Source: Pseudomonas zanjanensis (GTDB lineage Bacteria; Pseudomonadota; Gammaproteobacteria; Pseudomonadales; Pseudomonadaceae). Taken from it: a stretch of 64,000 bases of DNA. Below are positions 51,039 through 60,614 of the stretch, piece after piece. Numbering within the stretch: the first letter of the stretch is position 1; each line of letters starts with the position of its first letter. The notes under the pieces were generated by a model. The model was not told the DNA's origin. It was given only the letters and a program-made list of their open reading frames with translations, and ran no database searches. The DNA lies in assembly GCF_014268745.2 (NCBI RefSeq), contig NZ_JABWRB020000002.1, positions 620,001 through 684,000 of the forward strand, read 5' to 3'. The position numbers were made by a program, and so were the translations under genes.

Positions 51039-52226
51039 TTAGCCCATTTGAAAATGCAGGTTCGGAAAGATCAATCCGGCGAAGCGTGCGGGCAGACCCG
51101 CTTCCACCGTGCGGGACCGGGGGGTACTGCTGACCACGATCCCCGCTTCGATCAAGCGGCCCAGTTCTTCCGTTGCCAGCCGATCCTTCAAGCCTGTGAA
51201 CACCTTGAACTCCGCACGCGGCATCGCACCTTGAGTGAGAAGCGCCAGCACAGCGGCTGCACTGGTTGGCCGGATGCCGGCACGGCGAAGCTCGGGATCC
51301 GTCGAGAACACATGAACAACCTGCTCGCGCAGCTTGGCCGGGTTTAGCGAGGTGGTCATGTACTCAATCTGGTCGCGGCAGACATCGAGCATGAATTCGA
51401 TGAAGTTGAAGTAGTGACGCTGTGAAAGTTGGCCACGCCCGTCATAGTCACCCTCACGCGGGCGATCAGCCAGGGCCAGGAAGCGATAGTACTCATCTTG
51501 CCTGCGAGCCAGGCCGCGAGACAGTGACCAGAGAAAAGGTTTCAGCCCAAGGTGAACCAGTTGTAGGTGGGTGAGCATCCGAATCACTCGACCATTGCCG
51601 TCCAGGAAGGGGTGAACAAGCGCCACCCGGTGATGGCCTGCCAGGGCCGCGACCAATTGGCGCCGCGGATCCCTGATTCGTCCGTAGTGCAGCTGCAGAT
51701 GCTCAAGCATGGGCAATACAACAGCCGCCGCTGGAGCGACATGCGCGCCGACCTGGACCTGTTCATTCTCTTCGGCCCGCAGCCTGCCGGGTTCCATCAG
51801 GCGCCCATCGCCCAGGGTCAGTTCCTGCTTGGACGCGTCCTTGAACAGTCGACGATGGATGGCCGCGATCAACTTGGGATCGAACAGGGCGGAGAAATTC
51901 TCCGCTGGCCGCATGCGAAATAGCCGCTCCATCACCTCCTGCTGCGTCATGTGCTGCACGGCCAGCTCTTTGAGTTCCTTTCGTTCCCGTTTTGGTGTCG
52001 TGCGAGCAACCTGCAGGTCGGCAATCTCGGTGCGATGCCCTTCGATCAGGTTCGAGTAGTAGGTGTTGGTGATGCGCAACAGGCCCGCCAGTTGCCTGGA
52101 TGTCTCATCGGCCAGACGTCCGGCCAGAAAGGTTGCCTTGCGTGGCAATTGATCCGCAGCCTGAATGATCGAGTCGGGCAGACTTTCTGGCAGTACGGGA
52201 TCAAGGTACGTTTTCGAGGTGATCAT
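51039..52226 (-). CDS. Fic-domain AMP-transferase-like protein
   Basis: A 395-residue Fic protein. The catalytic motif HPFLDGNGRVIR is complete (H205 to R216), so nucleotide transfer to a target hydroxyl is expected. The inhibitory motif (S/T)xxxEG is in the N-terminal part (S58-NLI-E62-G63), marking class II with self-inhibition. A winged-helix-like C-terminal part (SAAAVLALLTQGAMPRAEF) follows. It lies between DUF4350 and moxR genes of an otherwise tightly packed operon, with an AT-rich leader, which suggests acquisition. The ATG at 52226 follows GGAAG. Confidence 0.9.
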   Translation of the reverse strand: MITSKTYLDPVLPESLPDSIIQAADQLPRKATFLAGRLADETSRQLAGLLRITNTYYSNLIEGHRTEIADLQVARTTPKRERKELKELAVQHMTQQEVMERLFRMRPAENFSALFDPKLIAAIHRRLFKDASKQELTLGDGRLMEPGRLRAEENEQVQVGAHVAPAAAVVLPMLEHLQLHYGRIRDPRRQLVAALAGHHRVALVHPFLDGNGRVIRMLTHLQLVHLGLKPFLWSLSRGLARRQDEYYRFLALADRPREGDYDGRGQLSQRHYFNFIEFMLDVCRDQIEYMTTSLNPAKLREQVVHVFSTDPELRRAGIRPTSAAAVLALLTQGAMPRAEFKVFTGLKDRLATEELGRLIEAGIVVSSTPRSRTVEAGLPARFAGLIFPNLHFQMG

Positions 52227-52272
52227 CGTTTTGCTTCCAGCGAACATAAACGGCTATTGGTTGGGCAGTTCC

Positions 52273-52383
52273 TGCGGAAATTTATGCGGAAAATAAAATG
52301 GTCGATAAAGCCAGTAAATACTGGGTTTGACGATACCGTACGATAGATTGTTTCCGCTGTTTTTGCGGATTTTTCTGCGGAAA
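52273..52383. promoter_or_regulatory. AT-rich leader of fic with TGCGGAAA repeats
   Basis: TGCGGAAA occurs at 52273-52280, 52285-52292 and 52376-52383, with TTTCCGC inverted at 52351-52357 and TTGCGGA near 52363. The stretch is distinctly AT-richer than its neighbours and probably carries the fic promoter and a repeated control site. Confidence 0.5.
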
Positions 52384-52387
52384 GAAT

Positions 52388-53551
52388 CTATAAGGCATTC
52401 CTAAGGGTTTGCAAATGGGCGACCTGACGGCAGAACTCGGCGCCGGACATCCGCTGTTTCGGCCGTGGGCTCAAGGCCTGGCTGATGGCCCGCGTCGGTT
52501 GCCGGGTCAGGCGGGCGAGGACCTGCCATTGTTCGGCGACGGCCAGTTGTTCGAAACCTGGGTGAAGGTGGCGTGCCCGGCGCAGCACGTCTTGCTGCAA
52601 GGTGTGCAACAGGTGCTGCTGGCCGTTGTGGCGCAGGTGGAAACCGGCGCTGGCCTGCACGTGTTCTTCCAACTGGCGCCGCGCCTTGGAGGCGGGGGGT
52701 TGCAGCGGGCCATGGCGCACCGCCGAATGCCAGAACCACAGGGCAACCAGGGCCAGCAGTGCCACCAGCGCTTGGGGGAAATAGCGCAGCAACAGGGTCA
52801 GCAGGTCGTCGTGGTCGGTATTGAACAGCAGCGTGACGTCCGTGTCGGCGCTCAAATACCAGAGCAGCCAGGCGTTGTCGTACTGGTCGATCGCATCGTT
52901 CTTCCACAGCTCGGCATCGGTGAGCACGGTGATCGAGCCCAGGCCGAGGGTCAATTGCATCATGTGGGTCGACGACGCGCTGTTGGCCCAGCCCTGGGCC
53001 AGGTTATGCGGGTCTTCGAGGTGAAAGTCGGTGTCGAAGCTGATATAGGCCGGCGCCTCTTCGTCTTCCAGGTAGAGCTTGGTCAGTTCGGGGAAGCGGT
53101 CCTTGATCAGTTCGGGCGCGGGTTCCTTGAGGTCCTTGCTCAGGAATTGGCGCAGGCGCACGCGGTCGAGCAGCAGGTCGCCGCTGCTGCCGGCGCTGTC
53201 GTCCCACAAGGCTTCGGCCACGAAGAGCAAGCGCCCGCCGGCCCGGGTCCAGTTCATCAACCGGTCGACTTCCCGGGGCGTCATGTGGGTGCGCTCGCCC
53301 AGCAACAGCAGGCTGTGCTGGCGAGGCTCCAGGGTGGGCAATACATCCAGGCTGTTGGCGTGTTCGACGTTGATGCCCCGCTGGCGCAGGAAATGCTCGG
53401 CGGCCAGGTAAGGGTTGGCCTGGGCTTCGGGAGAAGGGCCGTGCTCGACGACCTCTTCATAGGGCACGGCTTTGGCGTAGAGATAGAAGCCGAATGCGCA
53501 CACCACGGCGGCCAGCACGGCGCCGATCAGCCACCCCGCGTGCCGGCTCAT
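52388..53551 (-). CDS. DUF4350-domain membrane protein
   Basis: A 387-residue protein with an N-terminal helix (about 5-25), a periplasmic DUF4350 domain (LAAEHFLRQRGINVEH, LLLLGERTHMTPREVDRLMNW, GGRLLFVAEAL) related to the Rossmann-like glutamine-amidotransferase fold, and a second helix (about 262-280) before a cytoplasmic tail. It is a standard member of the MoxR-DUF58-DUF4129 cluster. Its ATG overlaps the stop of the DUF4129 gene. The fic gene follows it. Confidence 0.85.
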   Translation of the reverse strand: MSRHAGWLIGAVLAAVVCAFGFYLYAKAVPYEEVVEHGPSPEAQANPYLAAEHFLRQRGINVEHANSLDVLPTLEPRQHSLLLLGERTHMTPREVDRLMNWTRAGGRLLFVAEALWDDSAGSSGDLLLDRVRLRQFLSKDLKEPAPELIKDRFPELTKLYLEDEEAPAYISFDTDFHLEDPHNLAQGWANSASSTHMMQLTLGLGSITVLTDAELWKNDAIDQYDNAWLLWYLSADTDVTLLFNTDHDDLLTLLLRYFPQALVALLALVALWFWHSAVRHGPLQPPASKARRQLEEHVQASAGFHLRHNGQQHLLHTLQQDVLRRARHLHPGFEQLAVAEQWQVLARLTRQPTRAISQALSPRPKQRMSGAEFCRQVAHLQTLRNAL

Positions 53552-55098
53552 CGAGACGCTCCCGGACCGAACAGCCCGCGCCAGCCGTCACACAGTTCCT
53601 GTTGCAGGTGGGTCGGCGGTGGGCGATGCCCGTAGGCAATGTTTTGCCAATGCAGCGTCAGGGCTTTGCTGAAGCCCAGCAGCTCGTCCTGCTTGAGCTG
53701 TTCGACGCGTTGCAGCACCTGGCCTTCGGTGTCGGACGGTTTCAAGGGGATCTTGAAATCATGATGCAACCGGCTGAGCAGTGCCCGGTACAGCAGGCCC
53801 AGGGCTTCACGGGGTTGCGTGGCCCACAGTTGTTCGACGCTGGCGGCGATGTCGGCCGGCAGGCTTTCTTCCCGGATATCCAGGCCGAACATGCGTGCCG
53901 GCGCCGCTCGTTCCACGGGCAGGCGTGGCGTCGGTCGGCGATTGACCAGGGCCTTGAGCCGCTCCCGATAGTGCCAGGCCAGCCAGACGATCGCGCCTAT
54001 CAAGCAGGCCCACAGCGCGATCTGGATCAGCGAGGCGGCAATGTCGAAGCGTTGGCCGCCGAGCCATTTGAACAGGGCCTTGAGCCAGCTCGGTTTGGCC
54101 TCGGTCTCTTCGGTCTCCTCGGCGGGTTCAGCGGTGTCTTCGCCGAAACGATAACGGGTGACGGTCTCGGAGTTCTTGAAGGGCGGAGCGTCGAGGATCG
54201 CCTCGATGCCGTCCCGGGAGGCTTCGCTGGTGAGGGGCTGGTTGAGCAGCCGCGGGCTGTCGGGGCCGTTGGTGTCCTCAGCGGCAAACGCCGGGGGCGC
54301 CAATGGCAGCATCACCAGGGCCAGGAGCAACAACACCGGGGCTACGCCGCTCAGCCGCTGGCGCAGGCGCCGGAACACCAGTTCGATGTCCCACGCTTCG
54401 AGGATCGTGCGCCGGTTCAGGTAGAGGCTGAAGCCGCAGGCGACGTACACCGGTTCCCACAAGATCAGCAGCAGCGGATACAGGAAGTTGACCAGGTGCT
54501 CGAACCACAACCAGTCGTGTTCGGCTGCGGACACCAGCGTCTCCCAATCCCATTGCAGTTCGACTTGTTGCGGCACGAACAGGTAGAACAGCGCCATCAG
54601 GCCGAACCACAGGGCGGTTTCCAGGTGCATGCCGATGATGGTCAACCATTGCGAAGCGCCGCGATTACGTTGCAGCAATACCCGTATGCGTTGCTCCCGC
54701 GCTTCACCGGCGAGCCCTTCGAGTTGCACCACCGGCAGCAGGAAACTGCGGCTCAGGCTCAGCCGGCGCCAGGTCAGGCTGGCCAGCAACTGGGGTTTGA
54801 GCAGCGCTGGCCATTGGCGCAAGGCCTGCCTCAAGGTCGGGGTTTCGCCAAACAACGCCTTGGACAGAATGTACAAGGGCAAACGGTCAAAGGCCGGCTT
54901 CAGCCACCAGAACAGCATCACCACCAGGGACGGTGAATCCCACAGCAGCAGGGTCAGCAACAGGTACACCGGCAACGTGATGATCGCCCAACTGGTCATC
55001 AGCAGGCGTCGATGCTGCTGGCTCATCAATATGCCAAGGTCCATGGCTTCCCAGGTGGTGCGTGGGCGGATGACGACGGTGGCATCACTCAGGCGCAT
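53548..55098 (-). CDS. DUF4129-domain membrane protein
   Basis: A ~516-residue protein with several N-terminal membrane helices (within about 30-235), a periplasmic linker rich in E and T (about 280-335), one more helix (~345-365) and a C-terminal DUF4129 domain (SLPADIAASVEQLWATQPREALGLLYRALLSRL). In related bacteria it is found with transglutaminase-like or MoxR partners. It overlaps both neighbours. ATG 55098 is chosen over 55116 because the overlap is shorter; the ribosome site is weak. Confidence 0.82.
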   Translation of the reverse strand: MRLSDATVVIRPRTTWEAMDLGILMSQQHRRLLMTSWAIITLPVYLLLTLLLWDSPSLVVMLFWWLKPAFDRLPLYILSKALFGETPTLRQALRQWPALLKPQLLASLTWRRLSLSRSFLLPVVQLEGLAGEAREQRIRVLLQRNRGASQWLTIIGMHLETALWFGLMALFYLFVPQQVELQWDWETLVSAAEHDWLWFEHLVNFLYPLLLILWEPVYVACGFSLYLNRRTILEAWDIELVFRRLRQRLSGVAPVLLLLALVMLPLAPPAFAAEDTNGPDSPRLLNQPLTSEASRDGIEAILDAPPFKNSETVTRYRFGEDTAEPAEETEETEAKPSWLKALFKWLGGQRFDIAASLIQIALWACLIGAIVWLAWHYRERLKALVNRRPTPRLPVERAAPARMFGLDIREESLPADIAASVEQLWATQPREALGLLYRALLSRLHHDFKIPLKPSDTEGQVLQRVEQLKQDELLGFSKALTLHWQNIAYGHRPPPTHLQQELCDGWRGLFGPGASR

Positions 55099-56059
55099 GG
55101 CGGACCCGTCCGGCAAACGACAGATAGCTGATCACCAACAGCCACAACAACGCGCCCACCGTGTATTTGGTGGCGGGCGTCACGGCGCTGGAGGACCAGT
55201 AGGCCTCGATGAACGCGGCGATGAGCAGGAACAGCATCACGCCACCGATCATCAGCACGCTTTTGCCCGCCGCGAGTCGCAAGGCCTCGCCCCGGGTCAG
55301 GCGTCCCGGCGCGATCAAGGCCCAGCCCAATTGCAGGCCCGCGGCGCCGGCCAGGGCGATGGCGGTGAGTTCGAAGGCGCCGTGGCCGATCACGAACGAC
55401 CAGAACGTTCCCCCCGAGCCGATCTGGGTCAGGTGCCCGGCCACCGCGCCGATGGTCAGGCCATTGAAAAGCAGGAAGAACGCGCTCCCGAGCCCAAACA
55501 TCAAGCCACTGGCGAACGTCTGAAAGGCAATGCCGATGTTGTGCATGATGTAGTAGCCGAACATGACCCAGTCTTCGCTGGCGGCCCGTTCGACCGAGCG
55601 CCCCAGGTGCCCGGAGGCGGGGTCATACATGCTGCGGATCTGGCTGATTTCGTCGGCGCCCAGCACGCTGTAGACCAGTTCCGGAAACAGATAGACCAGC
55701 AGCCCGATGCCCACCAGGCTGCCGAGGAACATCAGGCTGGCGGCCAGCACAAAGCGCCATTGTTCACGCACCAGGCGAGGGAAACCGACCAGGATGAAGG
55801 CCGAGAGGCTGGCCGAGGGGCGGCTGCGATCCCGGTAGAGTTGCTGATGACCGCGTAGCGCCAGTTGTTGCAGGGTGTCGACCAGCAAGCTGCTGTAGCC
55901 CCGGGCCTGGGCCAGTGCCAGGTGATGGCAGAGCCGTCGATAGGCGGCGGGGAAATCACCGCTCTGGGGTACGTTGCGGCTGCGCTCCAGTTGATCGAGT
56001 TGTCGGGACAGGTGCTCCCATTCGCCTTGGTGGCGGCTTTCGAACAGGCTTTGCTTCAT
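55085..56059 (-). CDS. Stage II sporulation protein M (SpoIIM)-like membrane protein
   Basis: A 324-residue protein with a soluble N-terminal third and about five membrane helices in the rest, including FASGLMFGLGSAFFLLFNGLTIGAVAGHL and SFVIGHGAFELTAIALAGAAGLQLG, the hallmark of SpoIIM/DUF95 proteins. Outside sporulating bacteria the role is unknown; it travels with RDD and MoxR genes. Its start overlaps the stop of the RDD gene (ATGA). Confidence 0.88.
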   Translation of the reverse strand: MKQSLFESRHQGEWEHLSRQLDQLERSRNVPQSGDFPAAYRRLCHHLALAQARGYSSLLVDTLQQLALRGHQQLYRDRSRPSASLSAFILVGFPRLVREQWRFVLAASLMFLGSLVGIGLLVYLFPELVYSVLGADEISQIRSMYDPASGHLGRSVERAASEDWVMFGYYIMHNIGIAFQTFASGLMFGLGSAFFLLFNGLTIGAVAGHLTQIGSGGTFWSFVIGHGAFELTAIALAGAAGLQLGWALIAPGRLTRGEALRLAAGKSVLMIGGVMLFLLIAAFIEAYWSSSAVTPATKYTVGALLWLLVISYLSFAGRVRHAPE

Positions 56060-56781
56060 GTCGGCCCCAACAAGCCACGGGCGATGCCATTGAGCTCGGC
56101 GGTGGCGTTCGGCCCTTGGACGTTCAGTGGCGCGGCCAGGATCGCCGCCAGTTCGTTGACCCGCGCCCGGGACAGTTCTGCCTGGCGTTCGGCGAAGCCC
56201 AGCACGGCGCGTTGTTCATGCAAGTTCAGGGTGAAAGGCGTGCGTATCGGCGGGGCCATGGGCAATGCGGGGCGTTTGACCGGTTGTTCGCGATACACCA
56301 CCAGCGTGCCGGCCGCGAGATCGCCCAGGCGCTTGAACGCCGGATGCTGCAGGCAGCAAATGGCCCCGAAGGTGTAGCCGAAGGGCAGCATGTCGACGAA
56401 ACGCAGCAGGTTGCGGATCAACGACGCCGACCAGCCGATGGGCCGGCCATCGTCCTGCACCACGCGCAGCCCCATGATCTGCTTGCCGGGAGAGCGCCCC
56501 TGGTTGAGCACCTCGAACAGCACCATGTACCACCAACTGATGACAAACAGCAGGATGGAACCCAGGCCGAGCCCCAGCTCACCGAAAAATGCCAGGACCA
56601 GGAAGAAAAAACCCAGGACCAGCCCGCGTATGCCCAGGTCGATGGCGAAGGCGATTGCACGCGGCATCAACCCCGCCGGGCGCAGCGGCAGGTCGATACC
56701 TTCCGGCGTTTCAACCTGATAACGCGTGTCCAGGGGCGCGGGCAGCGTCGCGTTCCTTTGCAGTGCTGGTGTCTCGAGCAT
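56056..56781 (-). CDS. RDD-family membrane protein, first gene of the MoxR operon
   Basis: A 241-residue protein with an N-terminal RDD domain: PRAIAFAIDLGIRG (R and D of the name), two or three membrane helices, QGRSPGKQIMGLRVVQDDG, and NLLRFVDMLPFGY. A soluble C-terminal tail follows. It heads the operon that runs down to DUF58. ATG 56781 has AGG eight bases upstream. RDD proteins are proposed ion or small-molecule transporters. Confidence 0.87.
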   Translation of the reverse strand: MLETPALQRNATLPAPLDTRYQVETPEGIDLPLRPAGLMPRAIAFAIDLGIRGLVLGFFFLVLAFFGELGLGLGSILLFVISWWYMVLFEVLNQGRSPGKQIMGLRVVQDDGRPIGWSASLIRNLLRFVDMLPFGYTFGAICCLQHPAFKRLGDLAAGTLVVYREQPVKRPALPMAPPIRTPFTLNLHEQRAVLGFAERQAELSRARVNELAAILAAPLNVQGPNATAELNGIARGLLGPT

Positions 56782-56957
56782 GGGCAACCTGTGATGGGCC
56801 AGACCGAATGTTCAATCTCGGCCCCGATGCTAGCAGTCTTCGCGCGGGCAAACGATAGAACTGTGTGGGTCATTTCATGGTTTGCAACAGGATTGGGAGG
56901 GCGAACACGGTCTGTACCTCCATGCCGGGATTGCACTCGCAGGCACCGCAGACCAAC

Positions 56958-57047
56958 TGTGGGAGCGGGCTTGCTCGCGAAAGCGGTGTGCCAGCTTGCA
57001 TTGATGTTGAATGTATCGCCGTCTTCGCGAGCAAGCCCGCTCCCACA
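56958..57047. repeat. REP-type palindrome pair, family B
   Basis: TGTGGGAGCGGGCTTGCTCG and mirror CGAGCAAGCCCGCTCCCACA. It lies in the 370-bp divergent gap 56782-57151, which otherwise only holds presumed promoters. Confidence 0.9.
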
Positions 57048-57151
57048 CAGATCCACTATCCCTGGTATTAGTCTTTAAAAGTTACAGCACTGCTGGTCGC
57101 AGGCGGGTTCGAGCGCCTAGACTTCGCCAGTCTTCAGTTCAGGAACAGCCC

Positions 57152-58588
57152 GTGACTTCCATCTTCTGGTACGACTACGAAACCACCGGCATCAACCCGC
57201 GTTGCGACCGGCCCTTGCAGGTGGCGGGTATCCGTACCGACTTCGAGCTCAATGAAATCGACGAACCGGTGAACCTGTATTGCCGGCCCAGCGATGACAT
57301 CCTGCCGCATCCGGCGGCCTGTGCCATTACCGGCATCACCCCGTCATGCCTGGCGGAAAAAGGCTTGAGCGAAGCCGATTTCATGACCCGTGTCCACGAC
57401 CAACTGGCCGCGCCCGGTACCTGTGGCGCCGGCTACAACACCCTGCGCTTCGACGATGAAATGACCCGCTACAGCCTCTATCGAAACTTCTTCGACCCGT
57501 ACGCGCGGGAATGGCAGGGCGGTAACAGTCGCTGGGATTTGATTGACCTGGTGCGCGCGGCCTATGCGCTGCGCCCACAAGGCATTGTCTGGCCGCAGGA
57601 AGACGGTCGCGTCAGCCTCAAGCTCGAACGCCTGACCGCCGCCAACGGCATCGATCATGGCCAGGCCCACGATGCGTTGTCGGACGTGCGTGCGACCATC
57701 GCCCTGGCTCGCCTGATCCGCCAGCAGCAGCCCCGGCTCTACGACTGGCTGTTCCAGCTGCGCAGCAAACAGAAGGTGATGGACCAGATTCGCCTGTTGC
57801 AGCCGATGGTGCATATTTCCGGTCGCTTTTCGGCGGCGCGCAACTACATCGGCGTGGTCCTGCCCCTGGCCTGGCATCCGAAAAACCGCAACGCCCTGAT
57901 TGTCTGCGACCTGCATTTGGACCCCCAGGGCTTGTTGGACCACGACGCCGACAGCCTGCGCCAACGGTTGTATACCCGCCGTGAAGAGTTGCTCGAAGGT
58001 GAGCTGCCAGTGCCGCTCAAGCTTATCCATATCAACAAATGCCCGGTGGTCGCGCCGCTGTCGGTGCTGCGCGTCGAGGACCAGCAACGGCTGGCGCTGG
58101 ACATGGAGGGTTACCAACAGCGGGCATTGCGACTAACTGACGGACAGAAAGTTTGGCAAGATAAACTTCAGGCTATTTATGGCCGCGAAGATTTCACCGC
58201 CAGCGAGGATCCCGAGCAACAGTTATACGCAGGCTTCTTGGGCGACCGCGATCGGCGTTTATGTGAACAAGTGCGCATGGCGGACCCGGCGCAGTTGGCT
58301 CAAGAGCGCTGGCCTTTCGATGATGAGCGTCTGCCGGAACTATTGTTCCGATATCGCGCACGCAACTTTCCAGACACCTTGGATCCCGAAGAGCAGGGGC
58401 GTTGGAGACTTTTCTGTCAACAACGTCTGTCCGCCCCGGAATGGGGAGCGCCTAATACCTTGCAAAGTTTTGACGAGGCGATGGGAGAGTGGCTGGGCCT
58501 GTCGACACCCATGCAGCGAGAAGTACTCATGGAATGGCAAGGCTACAGCCAGCAATTGCGCAAACGTTTAAGCCTTGAGTCGCAATGA
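57152..58588 (+). CDS. sbcB: Exodeoxyribonuclease I
   Basis: A 478-residue 3'-5' single-strand DNA exonuclease of recombination and mismatch repair. The N-terminal DEDDh domain is intact: WYDYETTGI (D and E), YNTLRFDDEMTRYSLYRNFFDPY, and HDALSDVRATIALA with the catalytic H and D. The SH3-like and C-terminal helical parts (LDPEEQGRWRLFC) follow. The GTG at 57152 has AGGAA upstream and gives the usual N-terminus. A strong terminator follows. Confidence 0.94.
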   Translation: MTSIFWYDYETTGINPRCDRPLQVAGIRTDFELNEIDEPVNLYCRPSDDILPHPAACAITGITPSCLAEKGLSEADFMTRVHDQLAAPGTCGAGYNTLRFDDEMTRYSLYRNFFDPYAREWQGGNSRWDLIDLVRAAYALRPQGIVWPQEDGRVSLKLERLTAANGIDHGQAHDALSDVRATIALARLIRQQQPRLYDWLFQLRSKQKVMDQIRLLQPMVHISGRFSAARNYIGVVLPLAWHPKNRNALIVCDLHLDPQGLLDHDADSLRQRLYTRREELLEGELPVPLKLIHINKCPVVAPLSVLRVEDQQRLALDMEGYQQRALRLTDGQKVWQDKLQAIYGREDFTASEDPEQQLYAGFLGDRDRRLCEQVRMADPAQLAQERWPFDDERLPELLFRYRARNFPDTLDPEEQGRWRLFCQQRLSAPEWGAPNTLQSFDEAMGEWLGLSTPMQREVLMEWQGYSQQLRKRLSLESQ

Positions 58589-58610
58589 ATTGAAAAGATG
58601 ACAGGCATAA

Positions 58611-58640
58611 AAAAACGCCAGCAATCGCTGGCGTTTTTTG
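58611..58640. terminator. Bidirectional terminator between sbcB and mvaT
   Basis: AACGCCAGC pairs with GCTGGCGTT around AATC, with As on one side and Ts on the other. It serves both convergent genes. Confidence 0.95.
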
Positions 58641-58670
58641 TTCGCAAAGAAGCATGCGACGCGGTGAGGC

Positions 58671-59048
58671 TTAGCCCAGCAGGGTTGCCCAGCCTTCTAC
58701 CACGTCACCGCCCCACTTGGCTTTCCACTCTTTCAGCGTCTTGTGGTTGCCACCTTTGGTTTCGATGACTTCGCCGTTGTGCGGGTTCTTGTATTGCTTA
58801 ACTTTGCGAGCGCGCTTGGTGCCAGTAGTTTTGACGGCGCCACGTGGCGCTTTGCTCGACTTGGCTTCTGGATCCAGCAGGGCAATGATGTCACGCAGCG
58901 ACTTGGAGTATTCGCCCATCAGCGTGCGCAGTTTGCCTTCGAATTCCAGCTCGGTTTGCAGTTTGTCGTCTTGCGACAGATTTTTCAGGCGAGCTTGCAG
59001 TTCTTTGATGGCTTCTTCTGTGGCGCGGTATTCATTGATCAAGGACAT
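58671..59048 (-). CDS. mvaT: H-NS-like nucleoid protein MvaT
   Basis: A 125-residue MvaT/MvaU family protein: an N-terminal coiled coil for oligomerisation (SLINEYRATEEAIKELQARLK), a basic linker (GTKRARKVKQYKN) and the C-terminal AT-hook-like DNA-binding domain (GEVIETKGGNHKTLKEWKAKWG). It silences AT-rich, often foreign DNA. The ATG at 59048 has AAGG upstream. Close relatives MvaT and MvaU cannot be separated with certainty from the sequence alone. Confidence 0.93.
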   Translation of the reverse strand: MSLINEYRATEEAIKELQARLKNLSQDDKLQTELEFEGKLRTLMGEYSKSLRDIIALLDPEAKSSKAPRGAVKTTGTKRARKVKQYKNPHNGEVIETKGGNHKTLKEWKAKWGGDVVEGWATLLG

Positions 59049-59354
59049 GTGGACTACCTTATGTAGGACGCGGGTGACAAGGAGACAGTGCGGCAATAGT
59101 AATCAGACAGTTTCATCAAGTAAACATTTAACCGGTGTTTTATTTAATTAATTAGTGCTGCGCCACAAAAATGCCTGTTGCAGTTAAATACCGTGACAGT
59201 GTCTTCACATCTATTCACACATATAGCCTGCCTTGCCAGGCCTCGCCGGCCATGGCCTGGGGCGGTCGCCCAGGCTCCGGCGTGTCATCGATACTGCAGT
59301 TTTGTCGCGCAATGGCTAGAATGGCCGCCTTTGCGAAGTTCTGGAGTTTCCCTA
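59049..59354. other. AT-rich divergent region between mvaT and purU
   Basis: 306 bp. The mvaT-proximal half (about 59090-59170) is AT-rich and suits an autoregulated mvaT promoter. No palindrome family, terminator or small gene was seen. Confidence 0.4.
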
Positions 59355-60203
<849 letters not shown>

Positions 60204-60213
60204 CTACACTTCG

Positions 60214-60247
60214 AAGGGCCTGGACGAGTGATCGCCAGGCCTTTTTA
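60214..60247 (+). terminator. Rho-independent terminator of purU
   Basis: GGCCTGG pairs with CCAGGCC around an 11-base loop, followed by TTTTTATT. Confidence 0.88.
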
Positions 60248-60271
60248 TTGACTAAAGAACAACGATGCCCC

Positions 60272-60403
60272 GTGGCGAGGGAGCTTGCTCCCGCTGGGCT
60301 GCGAAGCAGACCCAAAACCATTCAACACCGTGCACCGGGGAAAAGAGTAGGCAGGCTTTACGACTGCTGCGCAGCCGAGCGGGAGCAAGCTCCCTCGCCA
60401 CAG
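60272..60403. repeat. REP-type palindrome pair, family A
   Basis: GTGGCGAGGGAGCTTGCTCC and mirror GAGCAAGCTCCCTCGCCACA, ~85 bp between. Confidence 0.9.
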
Positions 60404-60436
60404 TGATTCATACCGCTCAAGGAGCAACGCTGCGCC

Positions 60437-60610
60437 ATGACCGATCCATTGGACAAAGCCACCTCCAAGGCCCCAACCACCCTGGGCGAAGGCTGCCTCA
60501 GCCGCTACGATCCTGACGCATTGAGCCCGGAGGACGGCACCGAGTTTCCCGACGCCGCGCAATTGTGGGAGCAACTGCATCCCCAGGACGAGGCCGAACA
60601 AAAGCCGTGA
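60437..60610 (+). CDS. 57-residue acidic protein, function unknown
   Basis: A short gene, MTDPLDKATSKAP... ending EQKP, with AAGGAG about 11 bases before the ATG. The sequence is acidic, soluble and proline-rich (YDPDALSPEDG, AAQLWEQLHPQDE), without a signal or membrane segment. It ends 4 bp before the stop of the convergent gene. I do not recognise the family; codon use is normal for the region. Confidence 0.65.
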   Translation: MTDPLDKATSKAPTTLGEGCLSRYDPDALSPEDGTEFPDAAQLWEQLHPQDEAEQKP

Positions 60611-60614
60611 CCGG

